The notes under the pieces: generated by a model
The model's input: the letters and a program-made list of their open reading frames with translations, nothing else
Databases searched by the model: none
Told to the model about the DNA's origin: nothing
In this document: piece after piece, positions 49,001-56,967 of the stretch
How the letters are laid out: every line of letters begins with the position of its first letter
Position numbering within the stretch: the stretch's first letter is position 1
Position numbers and translations under genes: made by a program
Assembly: GCF_015277735.1 (NCBI RefSeq)
Contig: NZ_JADHDA010000002.1
Coordinates: forward strand, 558,001-622,000
Direction of reading: 5' to 3'
Length of the DNA: 64,000 nt
Source of the DNA: Psychrobacter sp. NG254
GTDB taxonomy: Bacteria > Pseudomonadota > Gammaproteobacteria > Pseudomonadales > Moraxellaceae

Positions 49001-49617
49001 ACGATTATTTGCGCGATAGCCAGCCTCGTGAAGATTACAGACGAGAAACGACGCGTGAGACCCAGCCGCGCTATGAGAGTCTGCGTCTACATAAGCAGCC
49101 AACAGGTAGTGCTCTCGCAAGCGACAATAGAGACGACGCGACTCACTCACAAGCATATGAGCAAGTCAATAATGATCAAGGTAAGGACAATATCAGTAAA
49201 AGTGACACTTCTGAAATTTTAGATTGGCAAGATGCGCTGACTCGCTCAGCCAACAAGCCTGAACTGGCTGCCAAATTGATTACTATGATGCTCGACACAA
49301 TTGATGACGAAAAGCAGGCACTCACCCAAGCATGGGAGGCGGGTGACCGTCATATGCTAGCGCAAATAGCTCACCGTATCTTGGGTGGTAGTCGCTATAC
49401 AGGAGTGCCGCAGCTTCGCCAAGCCAGTCAGGATCTAGAAGATAAGTGCTTGTTAAATGTGCAGCATACGACACCCGTACAGTTTGCGATGATTGAACCC
49501 TATTATGAGGCGCTGATAGCTGCACTCAATAATTTGCAAGCCGTGGATTTGTCTTCTTACTCTCAGCTTAATTATCATCGTTTGAGTGAAAATGATATGA
49601 CGTGGAAAATGATTTAA
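46096..49617 (+). CDS. GacS/BarA-type hybrid sensor histidine kinase
   Basis: The 1173-residue protein carries two membrane segments (about 15-36 and 184-205) around a periplasmic sensor, a HAMP region, a coiled coil, and the kinase core with His309 in ANISHELRTPLNS and G boxes VQDSGKGIS and GGTGLGLVISKQL. A degenerate receiver (about 570-670) precedes a true receiver (about 684-860) with Asp790 in LIFMDIQMPRMSG and Lys in YVGKPIS. A C-terminal Hpt has His1093 in AHRILGGSRYTGVPQL. This is the BarA/GacS layout, which phosphorylates a GacA-type regulator (none nearby). The true receiver has an insertion of about 60 residues, and a pentapeptide-like linker precedes the Hpt. Confidence 0.92.
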   Translation: MAYKKRFDTSSAYGQLIILVFLPICVLAAVGGILVFHETMRASDSEQEVLAEAVLIRYTPAIALLIPELLEQEQQQTGSNIGNMPQAAMTTLTGIQDKLGRMQSEQHVQRIAIINESNQVLATVGYGLNEEWPLISDSKQFLSQKPTPVGTAYGSVLGEFEGETLWLLVDMDNEPLYIARYRIAMALVITGLFTILILLLSLNIYSKRWIAPIYELRLQLQRTHVDNLYQPVPVESDGELNLLQQDLVRTLRRLHRSFQELKDHAEQTEDDLRLAFDEMEMQNISIRNARDAAISTSQAKSAFLANISHELRTPLNSIDGFINLLARHGELNPEQDLYVQTIRKSSAHLLALVNDVLDFSKIEAGKLVLDRHEFDLYDTIYDVVDMLSPVSSEKGLRMAVLFYNDVPMRINGDALRLKQVLTNIVGNAIKFTDSGDVVVRVSLDDHRDNHLMISVQDSGKGISLADQKMLFQSFSQGDPSITRQYGGTGLGLVISKQLIRLMGGDIGFHDNAQENIANQGATFWFRMPAHVDVLEAATGQTIELPVLAPLASDTDEFNVLVWINHTASIQVLKASLQYLPIKLTQANSLPGVLESLKEYGNYWDWVIVDDDTQDDMMALLKQIRLHYQGKLAVFGYQVAADQALLNRYHANILYEPLDKRQLYAMLDTQNRNKPKNIQEPRWKGVTVLAVDDHLPNLLVLDALLSELGIHVITASSGFDAIEIISKQQTKNIKPAKNDTQSLSNKTQLSKAEARDELNKKPNHTIYAEEASTEDKLATQDKNSIDLIFMDIQMPRMSGHEAAKQIRNIETADSHIPIIALTAHGLADERDKLIASGINDYVGKPISQPQLLQVLQKWLGRKSTTSPLATLSDASLPNSDLQSYGLQGSDLQNANLQSTASYNVDGQETVLQDIAGLKNDSSTSDTAKSSGQKPASYPVLVGNNSGHHRASHMSDETKITRPLSLKKIRDDYLRDSQPREDYRRETTRETQPRYESLRLHKQPTGSALASDNRDDATHSQAYEQVNNDQGKDNISKSDTSEILDWQDALTRSANKPELAAKLITMMLDTIDDEKQALTQAWEAGDRHMLAQIAHRILGGSRYTGVPQLRQASQDLEDKCLLNVQHTTPVQFAMIEPYYEALIAALNNLQAVDLSSYSQLNYHRLSENDMTWKMI

Positions 49618-49731
49618 TGGATGACAGGGCTTATAGCTATCTAACTATAATATAAAAAGTCATGAGGTACTTGGACAACTTCTTTAGATGGCCATCTTAT
49701 GTATGCGATATTAGACGTTGTCTATCGTACC
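49618..49731. other. left part of the gap between the hybrid kinase and crotonase genes
   Basis: No gene, no strong hairpin. The dispersed repeat begins at 49732; after it, 97 AT-rich bases lead to the crotonase start. Confidence 0.4.
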
Positions 49732-49836
49732 CTATAGTCAAAGAAATCTAAAATGGGTACAAGGCAACCTACTGCAGATTGTACAAATAGTACATCTAAG
49801 AAGGATAACACCGTAGCGGTTTAGCAGTTCGCTGAC
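49732..49836 (+). repeat. dispersed repeat, copy A (upstream of crotonase gene)
   Basis: This 105-base segment aligns without gaps to the reverse complement of 62419-62523, with about 17 mismatches (roughly 83% identity). Shared blocks include AATCTAAAAT, TACAAGG, ACTGCAGATTGTACAA, and TAACACCGTAGC-GTTTAG. It ends 97 bases before the crotonase ATG and reads toward it. No coding potential or terminal inverted repeat is evident. Confidence 0.85.
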
Positions 49837-49933
49837 TAGAGCAGTCAGTTATTGCTACGGCAGAATAGGGGTAAGCCTGCTAATATTATGCGTATGAGGG
49901 CTATATCTATTTTATTCATGAATAAGGATTGTT

Positions 49934-50746
49934 ATGAACGCGATTGCAAGTTACCAGTATGAGACATTACAAGTTAGTATCACCAGTAACATACTAACGG
50001 TCACCATAAATCGTCCACACAAAAAAAATGCCATGAGCTTTCAGGTTATCAATGAGCTGATTGCAGTGGCAGGCCGCATCCGCAAAGACAAAACAATACG
50101 GGCGGTGATTTTAAATGGGGCAGAGGAGACGTTTTGCGCTGGCATTGACTTGAGTGATCTAAACCATCCTAAAAACCGTGCCTATGCTTTTTGGGAGCTG
50201 ATTAAACCTAGTCAAAGCGCTTTTCAACGTGTCTGTTTGGTGTGGCGTGATCTGCCAGTCCCCGTCATCGCTGTGCTAGAAGGCTATTGTATTGGTGCAG
50301 GGCTGCAATTGGCCTTGGCCTGTGATGTACGCATCAGCCATCCTGACTGCCGGTTGTCTATTATGGAGGCTAAGTGGGGCTTGGTACCTGATATGGGACT
50401 GACCCAATCGGCATTTGGTGTTGTACGAGAAGATATTCTAAAAGAGCTTGCCATGAGCGCCCGTGTTATCGATGCCAATGAAGGTAAGGATTTGGGTCTG
50501 ATCAGTCATTGCAGTGAGACGCCACTTGAAAAGGCACTTGAGCTTGCAGCTGAGTTTGCAGAGCGCTCCCCTGATGCGGTGCTTGCTAGCAAACGAGTGA
50601 TTAACGCGATGTTTGAGCAACCTGCCACCACGCTATACAAAGAAAAAGTATGGCAGCTAAAGATGATGCTCGGTCGCAATCGCAAACTTGCCCTCAGAAA
50701 AGCCAAACAAGCAAGTACCGCATTTGGTAAACGTCAGTTCCGTTAA
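49934..50746 (+). CDS. crotonase/enoyl-CoA hydratase-family protein
   Basis: The 270-residue cytosolic protein has the crotonase fold: TINRPHKKNAMSFQVI, the CoA-binding FCAGIDLSDL, and the oxyanion-hole GYCIGAGLQLALACDVRIS. The active-site region reads MEAKWGLVPDMGLTQSA, with a Glu and an Asp eight residues apart, as in delta(3,5)-delta(2,4)-dienoyl-CoA isomerases, rather than the GAGG of classical hydratases. Isomerase activity on unsaturated fatty acyl-CoA is thus as likely as hydratase. RBS AAGGATT precedes the ATG. Confidence 0.88.
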   Translation: MNAIASYQYETLQVSITSNILTVTINRPHKKNAMSFQVINELIAVAGRIRKDKTIRAVILNGAEETFCAGIDLSDLNHPKNRAYAFWELIKPSQSAFQRVCLVWRDLPVPVIAVLEGYCIGAGLQLALACDVRISHPDCRLSIMEAKWGLVPDMGLTQSAFGVVREDILKELAMSARVIDANEGKDLGLISHCSETPLEKALELAAEFAERSPDAVLASKRVINAMFEQPATTLYKEKVWQLKMMLGRNRKLALRKAKQASTAFGKRQFR

Positions 50747-51128
50747 CAGGTTTTTGTGATCACTTTTGGCCAAGTGACTGCGACTAAGGAAGCTTGTTTT
50801 AGTAAATACACTGATTAAGTTCAAGCTTAATATCTACAGACATATTTTGATGTATTGCCACGATTGTTTTGAATGGTTAGAGGATGCTTTATAGACGTTA
50901 TTTCGCTATTGAAATGTAAGCGAAGAGCACGATATAGCATTCTTACTTGCATCGCTGCGCGTAAGAATGCACTATTGTCGTTAAAATTGTACTTTCTGTA
51001 TATGAGTGCCTGCACATGAGCCTGAATATATATTGGCTTATTTATAGCGGATAGGCGTTCTTTATGTTGAGAGCCTAGTACAATGACGTTTAAACAATAA
51101 AACAATTACTATAAAAAACGGCCTTACT
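50747..51128. other. intergenic region between crotonase and MFS genes
   Basis: No credible gene. A 92-codon minus-strand frame lacks an RBS and family features. The hairpin at 50937-50970 is the only structure seen. Confidence 0.45.
50937..50970. repeat. 10-base inverted repeat with bulged outer arms
   Basis: GCATTCTTAC (50937-50946) and GTAAGAATGC (50961-50970) are perfectly complementary around 14 bases; outer flanks CGATATA and ACTATTGTCG extend it imperfectly. Confidence 0.7.
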
Positions 51129-52388
51129 ATGTCTGCTCTAAAAACCCCTCACTCAAATAGACCGCTTGCCTCTGAACGAGTACGTTCTGCTGACTTGCCT
51201 ATCGCATGGATTATGATGCTTGGGCTGATAGTGGCAATAGGGCCGTTGTCTATTGATATGTATCTGCCAGCATTACCATCGATGGCAGATGACTTTGGGG
51301 TGTCGACTGCCTTTATGGCCAACTCCGTACCCGCATATTTTTTGGGTTTGGTATTTGGTCAGTTATTCTACGGTCCATTTAGTGACCGTGTTGGCCGTGT
51401 TAAACCTCTGTATATAGGTATGACGCTATATGTCATTGCCTCAATTCTCTGTGCAACCACCAACAATGAGTACATACTGTTTGCAGGTCGCACCTTGCAA
51501 GCGTTGGGCGCGTGTGTGGGTGCAGTAGTTACTCGTGCGGCGATTCGAGATCGCCTGACTGCCAAACAAACGGCAAAAGCATTCTCCATTATGATTTTGG
51601 TAATGGGCTTGGCCCCCATATTAGCGCCGTCCCTTGGTGCATTGTTTTTACAGTTCTTTGATTGGCATTCTATTTTTTGGTTTTTGGCGGCGTTTGGCGC
51701 GTTAAATTTATTACTCACCAAGTTTTTCTTTTTTGAGACACTCACTGAAGAAAATCGCACAGTACGTCCAGCCAGAGAAGTGCTCAGCCAGTATTGGGAA
51801 TTACTCAAAGACCCCACTTTCAACTACCCAGCGATTGGGGGCGGTTTATTGATGGGAGCGATGTTTGTTTATATCAGCTCGGCTTCTGAGCTAATCATGG
51901 ACACGTACGGTGTGTCGGCGACCCATTTTGCTTGGCTCTTTGGTATGAATGCGGCAGGGTTTGTGGGCTTGACCCAATTGAACCAATGGCTGACCAACCG
52001 CTTTCGTATATTGAGTATTTTACGTTTCGGCGCGATGATGCAGGTTGTGTCGGCAGGGGTGCTATTTGTCATAGGCTTACTGTTAGGTACTGATGCGTGG
52101 CTGCCACTGGTACTCGCTTGTATTTTCTTTTGTATTGCAGGGCTTGGTCTCACTCAGCCGAATGCCTCGGCCATTGCATTGGCATTTCAAAAACGCCGTG
52201 CTGGTATGGCCAGTGCGCTGCAAGGTTCGCTGATGTTTTCCGTTGGGATTTTCGGTGGGTTATTACTGAATCTATTTCCAGTCAATCCAGTACTCAAAGT
52301 AGGTATTGCGATGTTCTCTCTTATGAGTTTGGGTTCTTTTTTGATTTGGAAGATAGATCGTAACCTCAATTTAGACGATGCAGATTAA
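51129..52388 (+). CDS. Bcr/CflA-family MFS drug transporter
   Basis: The 419-residue protein has twelve predicted membrane segments. The Bcr/CflA signatures are IGPLSIDMYLPALPSMADDF in helix 1 and motif A GPFSDRVGRVKPLYIG after helix 2. RAAIRDRLTA between helices 4 and 5 also fits. Members export bicyclomycin, chloramphenicol or sulfonamides; the substrate here is unknown. It is followed by a terminator and appears to be a single-gene unit. Confidence 0.93.
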   Translation: MSALKTPHSNRPLASERVRSADLPIAWIMMLGLIVAIGPLSIDMYLPALPSMADDFGVSTAFMANSVPAYFLGLVFGQLFYGPFSDRVGRVKPLYIGMTLYVIASILCATTNNEYILFAGRTLQALGACVGAVVTRAAIRDRLTAKQTAKAFSIMILVMGLAPILAPSLGALFLQFFDWHSIFWFLAAFGALNLLLTKFFFFETLTEENRTVRPAREVLSQYWELLKDPTFNYPAIGGGLLMGAMFVYISSASELIMDTYGVSATHFAWLFGMNAAGFVGLTQLNQWLTNRFRILSILRFGAMMQVVSAGVLFVIGLLLGTDAWLPLVLACIFFCIAGLGLTQPNASAIALAFQKRRAGMASALQGSLMFSVGIFGGLLLNLFPVNPVLKVGIAMFSLMSLGSFLIWKIDRNLNLDDAD

Positions 52389-52419
52389 ACAATAGGTTTT
52401 ACCACCGTTAAATGGTGTG

Positions 52420-52460
52420 AAAAAGCATTCATATGTCTTGTACATGTGGGTGCTTTTTTT
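52420..52460 (+). terminator. terminator of the MFS transporter gene
   Basis: Imperfect stem AAAAAGCATTCATAT / ATGTGGGTGCTTTTT ending in eight T. Confidence 0.75.
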
Positions 52461-52746
52461 TGTCTATTAGGGCAGATTCTTAATTCGAGCATGACGTTTT
52501 AAATGGCTTGAAAATACTAAATCTTTGCCAAATTTCATCAAATAACTTGCTAGTGTCTCAATAGTATCAGTGCCATTTTGCTTAATCCATTCATTCAAAC
52601 ATTTATTCCTTAGTTAGCTTCAACTTATCTCATTTTTATTACCATTTTCGAAAAAAGAACACGCCTTAGTTTTAATTAATGAAACAGAGCAAGAAATCTA
52701 TTTTTATTATAAAACGAAGGTTCTTTAGCAGAAATAAAAGCTGATA

Positions 52747-52774
52747 GTTTATATGCATGATATTGCATATAAAC
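52747..52774. promoter_or_regulatory. palindrome, possible operator of the SBP-kinase operon
   Basis: Perfect 11-base arms (52747-52757 and 52764-52774) with a 6-base spacer lie about 160 bases upstream of the operon's first start codon. The AT-rich dyad is the type bound by dimeric regulators. Confidence 0.5.
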
Positions 52775-52934
52775 CCTTGTAAATAATAGCTTGCATTGGT
52801 GTTGCAATCACAAAATTAGGTAAGTATTATCTACGTAACTTTCTGTAAGCAAATATGTATAGACATTACTTAATATTGCTAGATTGTCATTCACTAAAAT
52901 GTATAACCACGTTAAGTTTCAAGGACAGATTATT

Positions 52935-53813
52935 ATGATGCAGTTATATCGAATGTTACCAATGGTATTGAGTATTGGTCTATTTGGCTGTGGCAACTCA
53001 GCTACTCAAGAAAGCGTAAATTCGACGGGTACGTCAGTGACAGAAAACAAAGACAGCTTTGTGAGTGCATTGCCTGACACAGCACCCACATTAAAAGTTG
53101 CGATGACTGGTGATTTACCACCTTTCTCATTCCAAGATGACTATGGCAACATGCAAGGCACTGACGTCGACTCTATTAGAGCGATCGGAGAGGAGCAAGG
53201 GTTTAAAGTCGAGTTTTATAAAGAGACTTGGCAAGATATGTTTGACAGTGTGGAATCAGGAAAACGTGATTTGGCCATATCAGGTATCTCTTATAAAGAT
53301 GATCGAGCCGTCAGATATGGCTTGTCAACGCCTTACTTCTTTAACCCAGCGACCATCATGTACTTGGAAGGTAAGTTCGATATAAAAGGCTTAAATGACA
53401 TAAAAGGTTTGAAAGCGGGTACGTTAGAGGGTTCTAAAGAAGAAGACACGCTAAAAGAGATGGGCAGCTCGGTTGAGCTGGTGTCAAGATCGACGGCATT
53501 TTTGGCTTATCAGGATTTGGTGCAAGGCAAGACCGATGTTTTCTTATATGACATGCCAGTATTGCAGTACATTGTGAAAGGATACCCTGAGCACAAAGTT
53601 AAGATTGTACCTTATGAGGCCGATGATGCACCTTCAGCGCAGCAAGTGATATTGATGGCAAAAGAAAATACCCAGCTGATTAACAATGTTAATGAAGGTA
53701 TCGCCAAGCTCAAAGAAAAAGGAACATTCAAAGAAATTGAGAATCGTTGGTTGGGTGAAGCTGAACCTGCTGAAAAGAGCGACTCTGACACTAAAACTAA
53801 GCAATTGAATTAA
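52935..53813 (+). CDS. SBP_bac_3-type solute-binding lipoprotein, presumed sensor partner
   Basis: The start is ATG 52935 (292 residues), with AAGGAC eight bases upstream; an earlier in-frame start would spoil the signal. The signal ends in a lipobox IGLFGC. The mature part is a family 3 periplasmic binding fold: TLKVAMTGDLPPFSFQDDYG, DVDSIRAIGEEQGFKVEF, DLAISGISYKDDRAVRYGLS and a closing helix FKEIENRWLG. Such proteins bind amino acids or other small polar ligands. No ABC permease or ATPase gene is present; the next gene, 12 bases on, is a membrane histidine kinase, so ligand sensing rather than uptake is likely. Confidence 0.9.
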   Translation: MMQLYRMLPMVLSIGLFGCGNSATQESVNSTGTSVTENKDSFVSALPDTAPTLKVAMTGDLPPFSFQDDYGNMQGTDVDSIRAIGEEQGFKVEFYKETWQDMFDSVESGKRDLAISGISYKDDRAVRYGLSTPYFFNPATIMYLEGKFDIKGLNDIKGLKAGTLEGSKEEDTLKEMGSSVELVSRSTAFLAYQDLVQGKTDVFLYDMPVLQYIVKGYPEHKVKIVPYEADDAPSAQQVILMAKENTQLINNVNEGIAKLKEKGTFKEIENRWLGEAEPAEKSDSDTKTKQLN

Positions 53814-53825
53814 GGAATTCTGAAG

Positions 53826-56021
53826 ATGGCAACCATCCCCAATGTTGACAATAAGCGCTATCAAGGCCTTATTATTTCAATTGCACTGTTTTTATCGCTC
53901 ATTGGTGCTTTGCTCGCATTTACGTTTTATACCTCAAATCTATTAGAAAGAAACACTGCGTTAATCGACCAAACCAACCAAGTGGCCAACAGTGCACAGG
54001 CTGTGATCAAAGATCTTTTCGACTTGGACAGCAGTTATGGGGAGGATACCAACTCTCCACATATACAACGTGTGCTTAGCCGCTTGGGTGAAAATACGGC
54101 GCTTATCACAAGCTCTATCGCTGCGATTGAGCAGGGCGGTACGATTACGGATGCCGAAGGTAGTAGCTATGATTTGCCAAATATCGACAGCAATGCACAA
54201 GTGAACATCACCGCTGCCAATGAGCAGTGGAAAGCATTAGAGCCTAAGATTCAAGCATACTTGAAAGATGCTGATAACATCATGATTTCCTCTGAGGATA
54301 ATCTGACGCAAGCGGTTGAACAGGCAAAAACATCCAGTCTGTTTATTAACGATTCGTTAGACAATCTGACTAAAGATGTTTTTAACAGTGCAGAACGTCA
54401 AGCGACCACCATTCGTCTGATTCAGGTACTTGGTGTTGCCGCGATCTTTACCTACTTCCTAATCTTTGTATTCTTCTTTGTACGCCGTCTGCGTGAGACG
54501 GATGCAGAAGCGTTGGCGGCTCGTCAAGAAACCCAAGAGATTATGGAAACGGTAAACACCGGTCTATTTCTACTTGATAAAGACCTAAACATTGGTCAAC
54601 AGCATTCTCGCGCTCTGAACAATATCATTGGCTCTGACAGACTGGCAGGGGAGAACTTTACCAACGTGTTGCGTGGCCGTATCTCTGATAAAGACCTCAA
54701 AACCACACAGCAGTTTATTGAACAGCTCTATAACCCACGTGTCAAAGAAAAACTGGTGGACTCGCTTAACCCGCTCAACAAAGTCATGCTACACAATATC
54801 TCTGACAACAAAAATCTTGATAATCGCTTCTTAGATTTCAAATTTTCACGTGTCTATGACAACAAAGACATTGCCCGTATTTTAGTCAACGTCAACGATG
54901 TGTCAGATGCCGTCTATCTAGAACAGCGTCTAGAGAAAGAGCGTTCGCAAAACGACATGCAGATTGAGATGCTCACCACGATCTTGAATGTAAATCCAAA
55001 GATTATTAACGAGTTTATTGATAATACGCAAGCGCACATCGAAAAAATGAACAACATTCTGAAAAACCCTGGTAGCTCGCAGTACGAGCTTGAGGGTAAG
55101 CTCAAAGCCATCTATCGCGAAATGCATAGCTTAAAAGGCGAGGCCTCTGCGCTGAAACTGCACAGCTTCACAAAAATTGCCTCAGATGCAGAAGACAAGC
55201 TACATGCCTTACAAAACCAAGGTCAGCTCTCTGGTAATGATTTCTTGCCATTAGCGGTACATTTGGATGACTTACTCAGTCTATCAAATACCATTGCCAC
55301 ACTAGGTGAGCGTATCAACCGCTCAGCGCCAGCAGCGAGCAAGGCAGCAGTAGCGCCTGTCTCAACGAATGAAAAACCAGCCACTTTGAATACTCAGCCA
55401 AAACAGACGTCAATGGGTGGTTTCAATACTGATGGGGGCTTGGATATCGACTTGGATAATGAAGCTGACGATGATGCATTGTCTTTTTATAATGAGTTTG
55501 CACATGAGATTGCCACAAGACAAGGCAAGCAAGTACAGCTAAACAGCAAGACGCTGACACAGGCAAATATTCCAGCACATTTGGCAAAACCAATCAAAGA
55601 CATCAGTATCCAGCTATTGCGTAATGCAGTGGTACACGGTGTTGAGACGCCAAGTGTCCGTCAAGCGGCTGGTAAAGCTGACACCGGTATTATTGATTTA
55701 GAAGTGCAAGAAAACGGCTCAGATGTCATGCTGATTGTGCAAGATGATGGTCAAGGTATTGACTATGACAGCATTCGCAATAAGCTCAGCAAAGAAGGTC
55801 GTTTCAGTACAGAAGAGGCCAGCCAGCTCAGTCAAGGTGATTTACTCAAGCAGCTATTTTCTTCTGGGTTCTCAACCAAAGAGCAGGCAGATGAAGATGG
55901 TGGGCGCGGCGTCGGTCTTGATATTATCAAGGCACAAGTAAAAGAGTATGGCGGCAAGCTTAACGTCAATAGTGAACTGGGTCAGATGACGCGGTTTATG
56001 ATCACATTGCCTAAAGCTTAA
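53826..56021 (+). CDS. membrane CheA-like histidine kinase with Hpt and no CheW domain
   Basis: The 731-residue protein has membrane segments at about 14-36 and 200-219 around a helical periplasmic sensor of about 165 residues. A PAS-like region (about 236-360) follows, then a coiled coil, an Hpt with His434 in REMHSLKGEAS, a Gly/Asn-rich linker (about 500-550) and a CheA-type ATPase: N box LLRNAVVHGVE at about 597, G1 VQDDGQGID at about 638, G2 GGRGVGLDII at about 692. The protein ends right after the ATPase, so the CheW-like regulatory domain of CheA is absent, as is a typical P2 domain. RBS AAGGAAT. It should phosphorylate the CheY-like receiver encoded next. Confidence 0.9.
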   Translation: MATIPNVDNKRYQGLIISIALFLSLIGALLAFTFYTSNLLERNTALIDQTNQVANSAQAVIKDLFDLDSSYGEDTNSPHIQRVLSRLGENTALITSSIAAIEQGGTITDAEGSSYDLPNIDSNAQVNITAANEQWKALEPKIQAYLKDADNIMISSEDNLTQAVEQAKTSSLFINDSLDNLTKDVFNSAERQATTIRLIQVLGVAAIFTYFLIFVFFFVRRLRETDAEALAARQETQEIMETVNTGLFLLDKDLNIGQQHSRALNNIIGSDRLAGENFTNVLRGRISDKDLKTTQQFIEQLYNPRVKEKLVDSLNPLNKVMLHNISDNKNLDNRFLDFKFSRVYDNKDIARILVNVNDVSDAVYLEQRLEKERSQNDMQIEMLTTILNVNPKIINEFIDNTQAHIEKMNNILKNPGSSQYELEGKLKAIYREMHSLKGEASALKLHSFTKIASDAEDKLHALQNQGQLSGNDFLPLAVHLDDLLSLSNTIATLGERINRSAPAASKAAVAPVSTNEKPATLNTQPKQTSMGGFNTDGGLDIDLDNEADDDALSFYNEFAHEIATRQGKQVQLNSKTLTQANIPAHLAKPIKDISIQLLRNAVVHGVETPSVRQAAGKADTGIIDLEVQENGSDVMLIVQDDGQGIDYDSIRNKLSKEGRFSTEEASQLSQGDLLKQLFSSGFSTKEQADEDGGRGVGLDIIKAQVKEYGGKLNVNSELGQMTRFMITLPKA

Positions 56022-56083
56022 TCAAAAACAGTAAACATATTGTCAGGGACGACAAGCACTTCATTAAAGGTAATAGGTAAGTT

Positions 56084-56446
56084 ATGCATAAGTTAATGAT
56101 TGTTGATGATTCAAATATTATTAGAAACCGTATTCAGCGCGCGTACGATTCAGGGCAGTTTATGCTGGTTGCGACAGCGACCAGCGGCGTTCAGGCCATT
56201 GAAAAATTCAATGTTCATCGTCCCAATGTGATCACGATGGACTTGACCATGCCGCAAATGGATGGACTGGAGTGTATTGAAAAAATCATTGCTATCGACC
56301 CAGAAGTCCGTATTTTAGTGGTATCAGCATTGTCTGACAAAGCCACTGGTATCGAAGCCCTATCACTGGGTGCGAGCGGCTTTTTGTGCAAGCCTTTTTC
56401 AGAAGAGGAGCTTGTAGAGTCTTTGTATGAGCTGATGCAAGACTAA
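56084..56446 (+). CDS. stand-alone CheY-like receiver
   Basis: The 120-residue single-domain receiver has the acidic pair Asp8-Asp9 (MIVDDSN), phospho-acceptor Asp53 (VITMDLTMPQMDG), switch Ser81 (VVSALSD) and Lys103 (LCKPFSEEE). No output domain is fused, so it must act by protein contact or as a phosphate relay. Its phosphorylation is probably by the upstream CheA-like kinase and its dephosphorylation by the two CheX-like proteins that follow. RBS GGTAA is weak. Confidence 0.95.
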   Translation: MHKLMIVDDSNIIRNRIQRAYDSGQFMLVATATSGVQAIEKFNVHRPNVITMDLTMPQMDGLECIEKIIAIDPEVRILVVSALSDKATGIEALSLGASGFLCKPFSEEELVESLYELMQD

Positions 56447-56476
56447 TACCATTCATCGACTAAAGCAGATGTTATT

Positions 56477-56926
56477 ATGAAAGAACAAAAGCTACAGATT
56501 TTTTTGAGTATTATCAGTAATTATTTTGACCAGTTTGGCGGAGAAGAGCTTGTTGCTGATACCCCTTACTTGTTAGAAAACAAGCAGCCAAAAGTCCATG
56601 ATTATACGGGCGTCATCGGTATATCTGGAGGCCAAAAAGGCGTGGTGTATTTTTCGGCAACTCATCAACTGCTATCCTCTATATTGGACAGCATGGGTGA
56701 AACGGATAAAAGCGATGAAAACTATATAGATTTGGCTGGTGAAGTGGCCAATACAATCGCAGGAAATGCCCGCAAAGAGTTTGGCCCAGAGTTTCATATT
56801 TCTGTGCCATTTGTGTTCAAAGGCGCACCGCAAAGTATTGTGCTGCCGAACGATGAGCGCTCTTTTATCATTCCCATCACTTGGAACTCGCAAGTTGGCG
56901 AGATTGTGGTTTGTTTGCAGGATTAA
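56477..56926 (+). CDS. CheX-type phosphatase, first copy
   Basis: The 149-residue protein has the CheX/CheC-family signature DLAGEVANTIAGNARKEFG, with the catalytic Glu89 and Asn92 (ExxN) that dephosphorylate CheY-P. A second region, FIIPITWNSQVGEIVVCL, closes the fold. It starts 30 bases after the receiver gene. The family is best known from CheX in Borrelia and Thermotoga chemotaxis; here no chemotaxis genes are near. Confidence 0.92.
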   Translation: MKEQKLQIFLSIISNYFDQFGGEELVADTPYLLENKQPKVHDYTGVIGISGGQKGVVYFSATHQLLSSILDSMGETDKSDENYIDLAGEVANTIAGNARKEFGPEFHISVPFVFKGAPQSIVLPNDERSFIIPITWNSQVGEIVVCLQD

Positions 56927-56967
56927 TGAGACTGCTGCCACGTAATACAGATGGATATTAATATATT

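Larger units (their letters stand above)
52389..52934. other. intergenic region before the chemotaxis-like operon
   Basis: This AT-rich stretch contains the MFS terminator and the palindrome at 52747-52774; the operon promoter should be here, but no clear -35/-10 pair stands out. Confidence 0.5.

Noticed and set aside
50827-51105. 92-codon minus-strand frame between crotonase and MFS genes
   Set aside because: No RBS, no recognisable domain, and it covers the hairpin at 50937-50970; most likely chance.
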